This document shows, one piece after another, positions 36,053-47,639 of a DNA stretch of 64,000 nucleotides. The notes beneath the pieces are model-generated. The model was not told where the DNA came from, searched no databases, and was given only the letters and a program-made list of their open reading frames with translations. Both the position numbers and the translations under genes were made by a program. The stretch is from Phyllostachys edulis (lineage: Eukaryota; Streptophyta; Magnoliopsida; Poales; Poaceae), in assembly GCA_036346405.1 (NCBI GenBank), contig CM070548.1:64504877-64568876 (forward strand), written 5' to 3'. How positions within the stretch are numbered: position 1 is the first letter of the stretch; each line of letters opens with the position of its first letter.

Positions 36053-39000
36053 TGTAACATCCCAAATGTATAAATGGGTGTGTGTTTCAAATGTAAGAAA
36101 ATGTGTAGAAATTAAAACTTTTCTCACATCTTGAAACTCTTGAACATTTCTGTAATTCTTGTCCAGAGTTGTGGAATTCAAAAACACAAATCTCCTGTTG
36201 ACTAAAGTCAAACCCTTATTCCACTTTGTCACAAATCTTATGCCAATCTTGGGGAAATATTTTTCCTTGGTTCTAGGTATGATGTGTGACCCCTCTGAAT
36301 TATTTCATAATTTTCAGAAATTATTTGATAATTTTGGAGGTAAGTCAAACCAATTTTTCAATTGGTCAAACCCTAGAACAGCCCTTGATGAATTTCTTTA
36401 GAAAAATTCAGTTCATAAAAACCTCTAAAAATTTTATGTAAGGTTAATCCTGGAGTGAGGAAGCTCCAGTCAAAATTTTGGAATTTTTGGAGTTAGTTTG
36501 CTACCTCTAAAAATTCCTCCAAACTTAGCCTTCAAATTTAAACTCAAACCTGGCACTGTTCCTTGGGTCCGAGCCACTTCCCAAGTGGGTCGAGCCCAAC
36601 CGCGTCCCCAGTTCAGCCAAGCTCCTCCCCCATGCGAGGTCATGCTCTGTTGGATCAGAATCCAACAGCCACGACCTCCCCTCTCCTCTCATCGCCGTCA
36701 GATGAAGATCTCGTGGCCAGGACCTCCCCTCCCTTTTCAGTGTCATGCCTAATGGCCAAGACCTCCCACCTCTCTGTTGTGCGCCGTTGGATCCAAATCA
36801 ACCGCCATGACCTCCCTACCTCTTTTCCGCGTCGTGCGCAACCGCCACGACCTCCTACCTCTGTTCGTCGTCGTTGGATTGAAGTCCAACCGCCACGACC
36901 TCCCACCTCTGTTGTGCGCCATTGGATCGAAATCCAATAGCCACGACCTCCCCACCTCTTTTCCGCGTCGTGCGCAACCGCCACGACCTCCTACCTCTGT
37001 TCGTCGCCGTTGGATTGAAATCCAACCACCACGACCTCCCACCTCTGTTGTGCGCCGTTGGATCCAAATCAATGGCCACGACCTCCCCACCTCTTTTCTG
37101 CGTCGTGCGCAACCGCCACGACCTCCTACCTTTGTTCGTCGCCGTTGGATTGAAATCCAACTACCACAACCTCCCACCTTCATAGCGCCGTTGATCGAAT
37201 CCAACACCATTTACCTCCACCTCTGTTCAGAGTCGCTGGATTGAAATCCAACACCACGACCTCCCTCGATGTTGTGCGCCCTGATGTAAATCTAATGGCC
37301 ACGACCTTCCATCGCGTCGTGCGCAATGGCCACGACCTCCCTCTATGTTGCGCCGTTGATTAAAATCCAACACCACGACCTCCCATCGCTTTCGTCGTCG
37401 CAAGAATCGGCCGAGACCTCCCCACCTTGCCGCGCCATTGATGCAAATCCAATGGTCACGACCTCTGTCTCTTTTTCTCGCGTGACCTCCCTTTTCTTTT
37501 TCAAGAACTGCGCGATGGAGATCTAGCGGTCACGACCTCCCCAATCGAGATCCTCTCGTCGCGACCTCCCCTTCCTTTCAGACTCCGAATCGATCCAAGG
37601 GTCACGACCTCCCCTTTCTTATCGAACGGTCAAGGTCAAGACTGTTTTTCTCCTTCCTCGCTCACACAGGCGCCATGGCAGAGGGGAGCAAAGGTGCTCT
37701 ATCACCTCCTAACGCTTTTTGTCGCCAAAGATTAAATGCCGGTCGCCCTTCCGCCCCTAGGTCTTGCTCAGACCGCCCCATCCCTCCACGCCCTTGGGCG
37801 CCATGGACCGAGTCAGGCTAAGCTCACCATGGAGCTTAACCCTAGCTCATGGCCTCTGCCTCCTCGGCTTTAAAAGGTCCTCTTGTTCCTCCTTGGCACT
37901 CTTTAAACACCACTTAGCTTCTGCTCTGCTCTAAGGAGCTCAAGCACCCGTGAGCCCCCAACCGCCATTGTTGCACTTTGGAGCTCTCGGTGAAGGTAGT
38001 GCCCCAGTGGCTTTCCTCTCCCTCTCTTTGCGTCAGCTTGTGCCTTTCACCTCATTGATCATTTCCCCTAACTCAATTTGGGTTTGCTTCCATAGGAGCG
38101 ACTTGAATCTGGAGTTTTGGAGCTTACGGCCGGGAGCAACCCCTTCTTCCCCATCGCCGGTAAGGACCTCCCCCTTTCAATTCCTTGCTCTGGGAGCATC
38201 TCCTAGCTGTATTGAATCCATCTTGATGACCCAGTGCGGTTAATTATGCCCAAGTCCTCTTCTCCACGTTGTCCTCCTCAGCGCCGGCAAGGTCCTCCGT
38301 CGCCGGAGCTACTCAGTCCTCCTTTGTCCCTCCTCGACCTCCAGGTAAGCTCCTGGTAGTCCCTTAGAGCTGGGCACTCGCTTGAATGAACCGCTGCGGA
38401 GCTCCTTATGTTGCTTTGTCGCTTGGCCGTGCTTTGCACCGCCTCTCCTCCGCTCGCACGGCGCTCGTCCACCACCGCGGGTGAGTGGTACCAGTGGCGC
38501 GATCGCCATCGCAAGCACCCGCATTTAGCATCCATTCGCACCGCCAGGCTCGAGTCGCCGGCGGTGACCATTTCTTCGCTGTTGATTTCGTTGTCGATGA
38601 AATCGACAACCGTGAGTACCGTTAGGGCCGTCCATGTTCAGATCTAGGGCTCAGATGGCTCGGGGGTTCGCGTGTGCGCTATGTACGTTGGTTGCAAGCC
38701 GTCCATCTCGTGATCAACGGTCCACAACCTCCACCCCGTTCGCGCACGCGAGTTCCAACCGCGCCTCGTGCGATCCAATCTGGACCGTCTGATGCATCAT
38801 CGACGGTCCGCATTCGTTGGTTCCGCGCGGGCGCGAGCGCGTGTTGCTGGCAGGTCTTGGGCCATCCGATCTAGGATCAACGGCCCAGGTTCGTCCGCGT
38901 CGAATCGATTTTAGGAATTCCCGATGGATTTATTTGTGAACTAAAAAAGGTAATTAATAAACTTCAAAAATGCATAACTATTTCATTTTAGCTCCTTTTG

Positions 39001-41359
39001 AGTTGATTCAAATTTTGGTAGCTCTGGTTTGAACTAAAATTTAATCTAAAAATGGTTGTAAGTTGAGTTCGGCTCCAGAAAATGAATTGGTAAATTGGTT
39101 TCAAAATTAACTTTTAATGTTGCTCTAAAAATTGCAATTAACTTGTAAAATGCATAAGTATTTCTCTATAGATCCTTTTTGAGTGAATCCAATTGTGTTG
39201 GATTCCTCTGTTAGTGTACTAAATGGTAGAATAGGATTTATGCATGTCACTATTTTCAAAATAATTGTGGGTGCATTTTTCTTGTGCTCTTTTGCATGTC
39301 TTTGAAAAATCATAAACCATGCATCATAGCTCCAAATGAGGTGAACTCAATTGTGTTATTCATCTCATGAGGTGCTTGACTTACCATAAAAATCCCAGGT
39401 GCAACACCTCTTTGAAAAATTGTGCTAGAGAATTTAATTCGGATGAACAGTAACCGATTTCTATTTTCCAGCATTTTCCTGGCTGAGCAGAATTGTTTTG
39501 GCCATAACTTTTGCATTGAGAATCCAAATCAATTGGTTCTTGTTGCTAAATTCTCTAACAATCGTGCTCTGGCTGCTGTAAAAATTTCAGAGCATTTGGA
39601 TAAAGTTTTCTGTTGAGTTTTTTTCGGTTTTCGTCGTTCTTATCGGTTCTTTTTCGCTTTTTCGTTAGGTGCCGACGAGTGCGTTGATCCCGTGAGGGAC
39701 CCTTTGCAGCATAGTGAATAGCTCCAGCAAGGCAAGCAGTTTGATCATGTTTAATCCCGTTACTTTCAAAGTCTAATACTTTGTTTAACTTGTATGTATG
39801 CATGTTCTATTTTGTTTTTAAATGATTATCGATTAGTTGATCCTATAGATGCATACTCTGTAGGTAAATGTTCATTCTCTACTACTAAGCCTAGGAATAT
39901 CTTGCTGTGATGTAGAGTTCGTTGGATGAGCTCTCATCACTTAGTAGATCACGTGTTGGTATTGCTTAGAAATGCTTAGATTGCGGTAGAATTGGGCGGT
40001 CATCGACTTAGTCGATGATCTTGATCACACAAATCTAATTATTATTCCATTATGTCCAGCACTTGTGCTTTGTTAATTTGTAAAGTCAAAACAAAACTGA
40101 AAATGAAAACTATTTGGACTTGGGCACAATGGATGATGGTGTGATTTGTTGGTATGTGGAATGGTGCCTAAGTCAACAAGGACTGAACATCTTGTTACAC
40201 TAAACCAAGCAATTTTGTGTGCTAACCACATGAGGGGGATATGGGACCTCTCTTGACTAAGTACTTTGGCGTGTGTTAGCTTCGAGTTGCATGGTGGGCT
40301 ATTGGGTGAGCAATAGTGGGGTTTATCCGCTGCAAGGAGCAACATCCGTATAAGGAGGTGAGCATCTTTGATGACTCCGCATCAACGTATGGGGAGGTGG
40401 TATCCCCATATGGGCGACTCGTTGTTGACACACAATATTGGAAATGTCTCGTAGGACTTAGCCGTGCCGGCATACCAAAGGAAGTGTGCTAATAGCTTGG
40501 CGAAAAGGCGGTCTGACGTGTGGGTATATTGGTACACCCCTGCAGGGTTCAAACTATTCGAATAGCCTTGTCCTAGGTTATGGACACGCTTGGGGAAGTC
40601 TTTCGAGAGTTAGACTACAACCTTTAATTAAAACTTGACATGGGTGGTATGAATGGGTAATTCATGCTATTGTTGTGGTGACTATTGGGTTAGTCACTTC
40701 CAGGATTGTTGTTGTCATCTATCTATTGTTAATATGTTGTTGTCTCGCTGTATTTGCAAATTAAAAATGAATTACAAAACTGCTTTGAATCTATTTAAAT
40801 ATTGCAAAGGAAAACTTGCTTTATGCTAAAAATAACCTACGGCCTCCACTTAAAGAAGCTTGTATATAGCATATGTATAGGTCTGTTACCCTACACGTAA
40901 GTCTTGCGAGTATAATTTTTGTACTCATTTGCTTTGCTTAACTATTTTGTTGTAGAGGAGGTGGAGCCCCAAGGGCCCCACTTTTGTGAGATGTGCTGTG
41001 GATGGGACGACTAGCTTGGCGGCCCGGTCGGTTGCCTTGTGGGCTTTAGGCAAACTGTATGACTTTTGTTTATTGCCATCTTATGGCTTTTGCTTTCGCT
41101 GTTATTTATCTTTCTTAGTTGTTATTTGGCCGGTCGGCCCCTTTTGTTGTAACTCTCTATTATGTATGTCTTTGGTTTAATCTAGTTCGTGCTTTGGTTC
41201 TATGTCTTGTATAAAATTGATGCATGATTTTGTAAATGGGTGTGTATACTGCATTTCTGGGAAGTATACATATCTCGAAGACACGGGTTATTTTGTTTGT
41301 GATGCTAGGGTCAATGGATGACTAAGCATTACAAGCTAAATAAGTCGGGGGTCCTCACA
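36053..41359 (+). repeat. Solo LTR V (long-LTR gypsy family), nested in LTR IV
   Basis: Starts TGTAACATCCCAAATG and ends GGGGTCCTCACA. The perfect duplication TCTCT lies at 36,048-36,052 and 41,360-41,364. Length is 5,307 bp, much longer than LTR IV or VII, partly because of the CCACGACCTCC array at 36,560-37,620. The dyad block is at about 40,519-40,590. GGCTTTAAAAGGTCC near 37,867 is a possible TATA region. Confidence 0.9.
36560..37620. repeat. CCACGACCTCC tandem array with higher-order structure
   Basis: CCACGACCTCC or a one-base variant recurs more than 15 times. In 36,776-37,180 the monomers (about 45 bp) form a three-monomer unit of about 136 bp. Its GTTGTGCGCC word recurs at 36,776, 36,911 and 37,047. 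To the right the array decays into shorter, less regular units. Long frames on both strands here are artefacts of the repeat. Confidence 0.85.
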
Positions 41360-41513
41360 TCTCTCCTCACGCGGTTGCAAGCATTCAAAACCCCCGCTCA
41401 TCCCGCACCCGTTCTTGGCCGTTGCCCTCTCATCCATGTGCATAAACGCCAGATCGCGCCACTGCCACCGCTGACCCCGCGTGCCCGATCTCCTCGCCCG
41501 GTGCCCCTTCGCC

Positions 41514-41522
41514 CCTATAAAA
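41514..41522 (+). promoter_or_regulatory. TATA box of LTR IV
   Basis: CCTATAAAAGGGAGC lies in GC-rich sequence at the position expected for the LTR promoter. LTR VII has the same arrangement at 56,510. Confidence 0.6.
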
Positions 41523-44389
41523 GGGAGCATGACGAGTCCCCTTCCTCACTCACCAATTCCCCTCCAATCTCTCTTCTTCTCCCCTCTTCATTCGTCCGAA
41601 TTTCAGAGTTTTATACTGCCACCGGTCGCGGTTCTTCGTCAATTCGGCAGATCGAGGACGCCCGGCAGCCTCGATCAGCATCTTCAGATCAAGGCCTTCC
41701 CGTCGCGCGCTTCCCATGGCCCGAAGACCATCGGAGCTCCTTCGCCGCCTCGGACCCGCAAGTGCCGCCTCCTTCATCCTCGTCGCCGGCCACCGCTACG
41801 CATCCTCTCATCGCCGTGGTGAGCCCTAGCCTCCTCGCGATCCCCTCTTTTTTTGGTACCTCGCCGCCCTCAACGTGCCGCTGCTCACGGCCTTGAACCC
41901 GTGGCGCCGCCCGTCCGCACCGACGTGGCCGCCACCGTGGCGCCACACGTGTGCCACCTCAGCGCCCTCGCCCATGTGGCGCCTGCGTGTCATGACCACG
42001 TGGCACATTGTGCCACCTCACACCCCGTTTACTGTTTCGGTGAGCCGGGTCTGTCATGGACCATTGACCACCGTGGACCCAGTTTATTGACCTGAGGGCC
42101 CCACCTGTCATAGACTCCAAGATTTTCAGTTGAAAATAATTCGGCCGAAAAATCCTTTTTCTGAGGGTTGACGTCATAAACCGGATTTTCCTTTAGGAAA
42201 ATAAATCGGTAAATTCTTTTAAATCCAAATTAGGGTTTAAAACTTCCTGGGGTTCGTTCTCCTTCATACGAACTCCGATTTCGTCGATTCAAATTTCTAA
42301 ATTCATATAAAATCAAGATCTAGCTATCTAAACTAAATTATTTAATTTGGAGTTCATTTGAATCTTCATTTGAATTTTGTTTGAATTTGGCTTATTTTCG
42401 TGTATAGATTTCGACGACTTCGGACGATCGGATTTCAACGCCGTTTGAGAACATCGTTTAATCAAGCAAGGCAAGTTATACCCTTGGTCATATTGAGCCC
42501 AGTAATTAAAATTATTTAAATTCTGTTTTAAATTATTATTGCATGCTTATTTCTATACAGTAATTTAAATTCCCGTTTTAAATTTGTAGTTATGCCTAAA
42601 TCCTTTGTACTGCCAGTCTTGATATTGAAATATTCATACCTTGTCACCTTAGATGAAAATCTAGTTCATGCAATAGTATGAACTAGAACACTTTGGAAGA
42701 ATTATGTTTAGCTATGCTTAGACCTAAAATATTTGATTTGGGGAATTTCAGCCAAAAATCAAATATTGTTTAAATTGTACCCTTGGCATTGGTGTGTCAT
42801 GGGAGTTTTCAAATGTTTTGAAAAGTGAAATAAAATTTAAATGATGGTTTGGACTTGGGCAAAACAGATGGATGGTGGGTGCAGGTTTATGCACGGGTTC
42901 ATTCCGGGAAGGATTGAGACCGAGGGTTTTTGGAAGTGCCCAAGTTAGTTAAGGACCGGTCTTCGAGCCGCATCTTGCTAAGCCACATCGTACTACCACA
43001 TGTCCTCAGTATGGGGAGTAGGACCTGGCCAACTAATTTGTAAAGTTCCATCGTGGTTGATCCTGTTTGTATGTGGGCGGTCTTTCATGGCCATTTCTTT
43101 TGAAAAAGTCTTTCATGACTATTGTTCCCACCTAGTGCAAGAGGGGGTTCAAATCCTACGGGTTGTAGCCCAAAGGGAGCGAAACCTTAGCGAGGGGAGA
43201 CTGCGGTGGAATGACGCTTTGTAAAGGCCTTGTCACGTGCTCTAAACTACTTACCTAAGGTAGTGAGCAGTGGTATCGAAGGATGCCAAATAAACTAGAG
43301 AACTCGTGTCTTGTGGGTAAAGCTGTACAACCTCTGCAGAGTGTTAAGAACTATTCAAATAGCCATGTCCACGGTCAAGGACATGCTTAGCAAAGCCACT
43401 CAAAGTTAGACCTTGGTTTTGATTTGAAAATGATTTGTAAAATAGTTTTGACATGGATGGGTGTCCATGAGAAAAATTATGGGTTGAAGCTCCGGGTTGG
43501 TGCCCATGTTTATGTTGGTGTTAGGTTGGTGCCTACACTAGCTTTATCAATTCATTTAAAACTCAATTTTAATTATTGTAAAAATTGAACCTTTTAACTT
43601 AGTATTGTATTTAAATTGTCAAATATTGCTTTTGCGCAAATCAACCATATTAAGCCTTCCTTTGAGATATCCATGTATGCATGTCATTCTGTTATTTGAC
43701 GGGTGTAACTTACGAGCACGGTAGTTGTGCTCATACTTGCTTTATCCAAACAAATTTAAGAGGAGAAGGACTTTGCTACCGGTGTGGATCTCGACGACTA
43801 GGCCGCTACCCCAGTCGATTGCCTATGGCAGATCAGCTGGACTCCACTACTTATTCTTCGTCTGCCGCTGTATTCTTTAATGTTGGCCTGTAAGCCTCTT
43901 TTGTAATAAACTCTGTTGATTATTAATAAAGTTGTGCGATTTATGGATGTTACCGTATCTGTTTAACTGTGTGAACTAGCTACTGATCATGGGACTAGTT
44001 CAGAAATGCACAGAGGATTTGGGGTGTTAATCCTGGGTCTGACAATCACAAACACATTATAGATAGCCCATGCCCAACTTCAGATGGCAAGAAGCCATGG
44101 AACACTTGCAAAACAACACAAAAACTAGATCTAAACCATCTTCAATTCTCTCTTTAGTGATCTAAACCATCTTCAATTCTCGCTTTCCCAAGCTAGATCT
44201 AGAATATAATGCAAGGAACAAATTGATTACATACTAACCATTGATAGTAAAGAACAAATTACCAAATCCACGCAGTTTCCCTTCACCAAATCGCCTCAAA
44301 GCCCCACCTCCAGCAGTAGTAGCAGCGAGAACAGAGCAGGAATTTAAGACAGATTGATTTGTGAGGGTCGGGTGTGCAATAAATGAGAT

Positions 44390-44729
44390 TATCACAAACG
44401 GTTTTAATACAAATCATCTGTGAAGAGGGCGAGAAGTCAGACGGTTCATATTAAAAACCGTCTGTGATACTTCACAGACGGTTCTGAACAATAACCGTCT
44501 GTGATATTCGGTAATATCATAGATGGTTCTTATTCAGAACCGTATGTGAAGTATCACAGACGGTTTTCAAAATGAACTATCTGTGATATTACCTCGTCAC
44601 AAATGGTTTTTAGCGCAGAAAGTAACACAGACGGTCGCTAACCAAAACCGTCTGTGATTGTGTTTAATACAGAAGGTTTTGGTCAACCGTCTATGATGAT
44701 GTGTCCAGTATTAGCCTTTTGTAGTAGTG
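44390..44729. repeat. CACTA right terminal and subterminal repeats
   Basis: About ten alternating ACAGACGGTT and AACCGTCTGTG units lead to the terminal word TTTTGTAGTAGTG. The array alternates direct and inverted copies more regularly than the left end. Confidence 0.88.
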
Positions 44730-44732
44730 TTG

Positions 44733-45588
44733 CTCTGTGAATTGCCAAGAACAAGAGTGTCATTCTCGACGCCGGTGAGCGAGCTCCAAGCCCCATTGCC
44801 GCCTGTGAGCTCCATTCCTCTTGACAACTACGTCACCATCTATCTTACACCTCCCTCATGCTATTTCTTTGCTTGATGTAGCCCTGGAGCTCTATGAAGC
44901 CAAACCCGAGTCGTCTTCTTCGTCTCTAGCACACACCCGATCCAAGCCAACTTGTTCCTACCGTTCTAGTAAGTTTGATCCCCAACCAACAGTGTCATAA
45001 TGTGTTTTATGCCTTGACGATGTAATCCCCTCCCTTGATGCTGGTATATCTGCGGAGAATCCTTAGAATCATGTTTCTTCCCCATTTTCGGCCGTAGCAG
45101 CCATTTTGGTTGTTTGCTACCACCTCGATGAGTCACTGGTCAATTCCTTCCTCTTTCACCATCCTCGGTGTGCATGCAAACTAATGCGCACCTTCTTGTA
45201 GCTTCTTCATCGCCGCAATGTGCTGTCACTGTGAAGCCATTGCTGCCGCCTCAGTCCGTCGTTGCTCTACCCCCCTCTGGTCATCCTCCGACACCGTTAA
45301 CCACCTTGGTGAGCTTCTGGTAGCCCCCTAGTACTAATTCGACTATTAGAATCGATGATTAGTTGAGGTAGCATAGAGTTCACAGTGGCCGCCCATGGCA
45401 TCGCTGTAGGAGACGTTGTTGCCACTGCTCTAGTGACCATTGGTCCTCGTGCCACCCCCAGTAGCATTGCCATCACCCCTAGAGCCTATGCGCACCTCCT
45501 TTCACCATGATCATGCCCCATCCACAAAAGTTGTCGCATCCCCGTTTTGCGCCACCTTTGGAAGTCGCCGCCGCCGATGCTCTAGTGC
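44733..45588 (+). repeat. LTR II, right part (interrupted again)
   Basis: Continues the GC-rich middle of LTR II after the CACTA target site. It is cut at 45,589 by inverted LTR III. The 3' half of LTR II, including a dyad block, was not found in the window. Confidence 0.55.
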
Positions 45589-47489
45589 TGTTAGACCCCA
45601 AATTTGTAATTTGGAATCTTCTGTATTCACAGCACCAGTCCCTGGATTAGTAGCTAGTGCTCACAGTTACATCATTGGATATAAAACACATATCACGAAA
45701 TGTCAAGCTATTGCATAATAATAATCAAAGCGTAAATATACCTTATGGCTTTTGTCTTTCAGAATGGCTGACTAGGGCAAATATCATTGAAGAATTAGTA
45801 GCGGAAGTGGAATTGAAATACAATACATGGAACCCTCATGATATACCAACAGGCAATCGACTGGGCCCACGACCTAGTTCTTGGCATTCTTGATTTCCAG
45901 TCTTGATGAATGCTCACAAGCGCCCGCATAGCCTTCTTCTTTCATACTTACTGTATAATAATATTGAGCGAGCATGAGTACACAACCATACTCATGAGCC
46001 AACACACAGAATGCAGTTATATAATATGCAAGGCTGATCAAAGGAATGTCTTGTGGTTCTTTTGTTTGCATAAAGTCGCTTATTGAAATAGATTATGTAG
46101 TAGCAAATCCTCAGACCTAGCATTTTTAACTAACACAAGTTTTAACAAAGTTGAGTTTTAATGCAAAATACTAGTGGAGGCTCCAACCTCCTATACCATT
46201 GAGTGACTCCATCCACTCAATGCTCATGTTCTTTCTTGGGTCACATCCCGTACTTCTCGCTGGTTCTCAACTAGGCCATCTCAAATCTCTGGGCTCCAAT
46301 CCATCTTTTCATTCCACCCTCAAATTATTTTATAAAAAATGAAAGCTAATTCAAGTAAGTTCTCGGCACCGCCCATGACCATAGGCATGGCTATCTAGAT
46401 AGTTTTCACACTCTACAGAGTTCGCACACTTTACCCACAAGAGACAATCAACTTATAATGTCCTTTACATACTTCCATAGGTGTGCGACTAAGTTTATTA
46501 TCATAAGGCCTTTACAATGCCCCATCTCAATGCAACCCAACCTACTAAGGTTTCTACCTCCCTAAGCCACGCTCCTTGGAGGTGCCCTCTTATGCCATGT
46601 GGTTTTCCTTTGGCTTCTACTCATACCCACGCCACACACCTACCAATGGTGAAGCCACGCTGAGGCAAGCAAATTAGTCAGCTAGGTCGTACTCATTATA
46701 GACTTGTAGTTGCACTATTTTTACACGAGAATGTCGTTACAAGAACTCGGTCCTTTATTGACTTGGGCGGAACTTCCCCATACCCACTCTGTAGTGCTCT
46801 TCCCAGCACCCGCCATGCTTTCCAGCCGCCCAAGTCGAAATCTATTTTTTGTTTTTCTTTTATTTTGAAATACTTTTGTAGTCAACATACCAGCCAGGCT
46901 CCAACCTTGACTGCCCAAATCCAGTTTCAAATTTTATATGATGTCGGGGCAAATCATTGCCCGCATACCAATATACCTAAGCAAGGCTAAGCATGACACT
47001 TAGGTATGGACTTAGTAGCTAGTATATATACCATTAGTCTAGGGTGACAAAGGATAGTGTCCAAGTTCAAGGATTGGAAGTTTATACACAATTATCATTA
47101 AGGTAGTAGTTATGAGCTAAATCAACATGTTTGTATAAATCATAGCAATGCAATTTCATAATTTGAAACAATATAATTGAATTTCAAAAGTAGGTGCAAC
47201 ATGATCAAAGTGTTGACTCATCTTGCTCAATGTTTCAATAACCGCCTTGCTTGATGATATGATAATCTTGACCTTGGTCTTGGTCTTGTTCTATCTCGGA
47301 CTGCTGCTCCATCGTGGCTTCAGATTCTAACTACACAGAATACGATTGAACCCAAGGACATCTGAAAGCATCCAAATAAAATCCAATAAATCCAAAGACA
47401 TTCAAACCAAATGAAACACTTCAAATGAAAGCAAACATAGCTAATAGCACCTTGAAAGAAAGAAACATTCCTAATGAAACTAACCCTAC

Positions 47490-47625
47490 TTAGTGGAGTT
47501 GATGAAGGAAATACTTTAGACGAAGTATATCTAAAGGAAGTTGATGAAGGAAATACTTTAGACGGAATGAAGTATATCTAGGGATATTTGGAATGAAGGA
47601 AATACTTCAGACCAAAGTAGGTAAA
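47490..47625. repeat. Short tandem repeat within LTR III
   Basis: GATGAAGGAAATACTTTAGAC occurs twice, 42 bp apart, near 47,501 and 47,543, each followed by GAAGTATATCTA. A third, looser copy lies near 47,592. Confidence 0.7.
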
Positions 47626-47639
47626 TCCAAACTCTATTC

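Larger units (their letters stand above)
35290..44044 (+). repeat. Solo LTR IV (long-LTR gypsy family), interrupted by LTR V
   Basis: Starts TCTAACATCCCAAAG (TC instead of the usual TG) and ends GGGTCTGACA. The perfect duplication ATCAC flanks it at 35,285-35,289 and 44,045-44,049. Without LTR V it is 3,443 bp. The conserved dyad block is at about 43,313-43,386. Two AATAAA-type signals near 43,905 and 43,925 could be the polyadenylation region. It lies inside the CACTA element, upstream of TNP2. Confidence 0.9.
25259..44729 (-). mobile_element. CACTA (En/Spm-type) transposon, carrying two nested solo-LTR insertions
   Basis: The left end is CACTACTACAGAAAAGG and the right end, inverted, is CACTACTACAAAAGGC. 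The 3-bp flanks are TTG on both sides (25,256-25,258 and 44,730-44,732), the CACTA hallmark. Subterminal arrays of CACAGACGGTT and its inverse AACCGTCTGTG lie near both ends. Two minus-strand genes are present in the usual order: TNP2 transposase first, then a Transposase_24/Ulp1 protein. The element spans 19.5 kb, but removing solo LTR-X and the LTR IV/V nest leaves about 8.6 kb, normal for an autonomous CACTA. It is now immobile because both genes are damaged. An extra subterminal-type array at 29,400-29,640 is unexpected. Confidence 0.92.

Noticed and set aside
36749..37244. Overlapping open frames of about 150 codons on both strands
   Set aside because: They arise from the CCACGACCTCC array, whose unit length keeps several frames open at once. 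The products are only repeats.
41318..41896. A 192-codon plus-strand frame
   Set aside because: It crosses the junction of LTR V and LTR IV and lies in the GC-rich LTR leader, so it cannot be a conserved gene.
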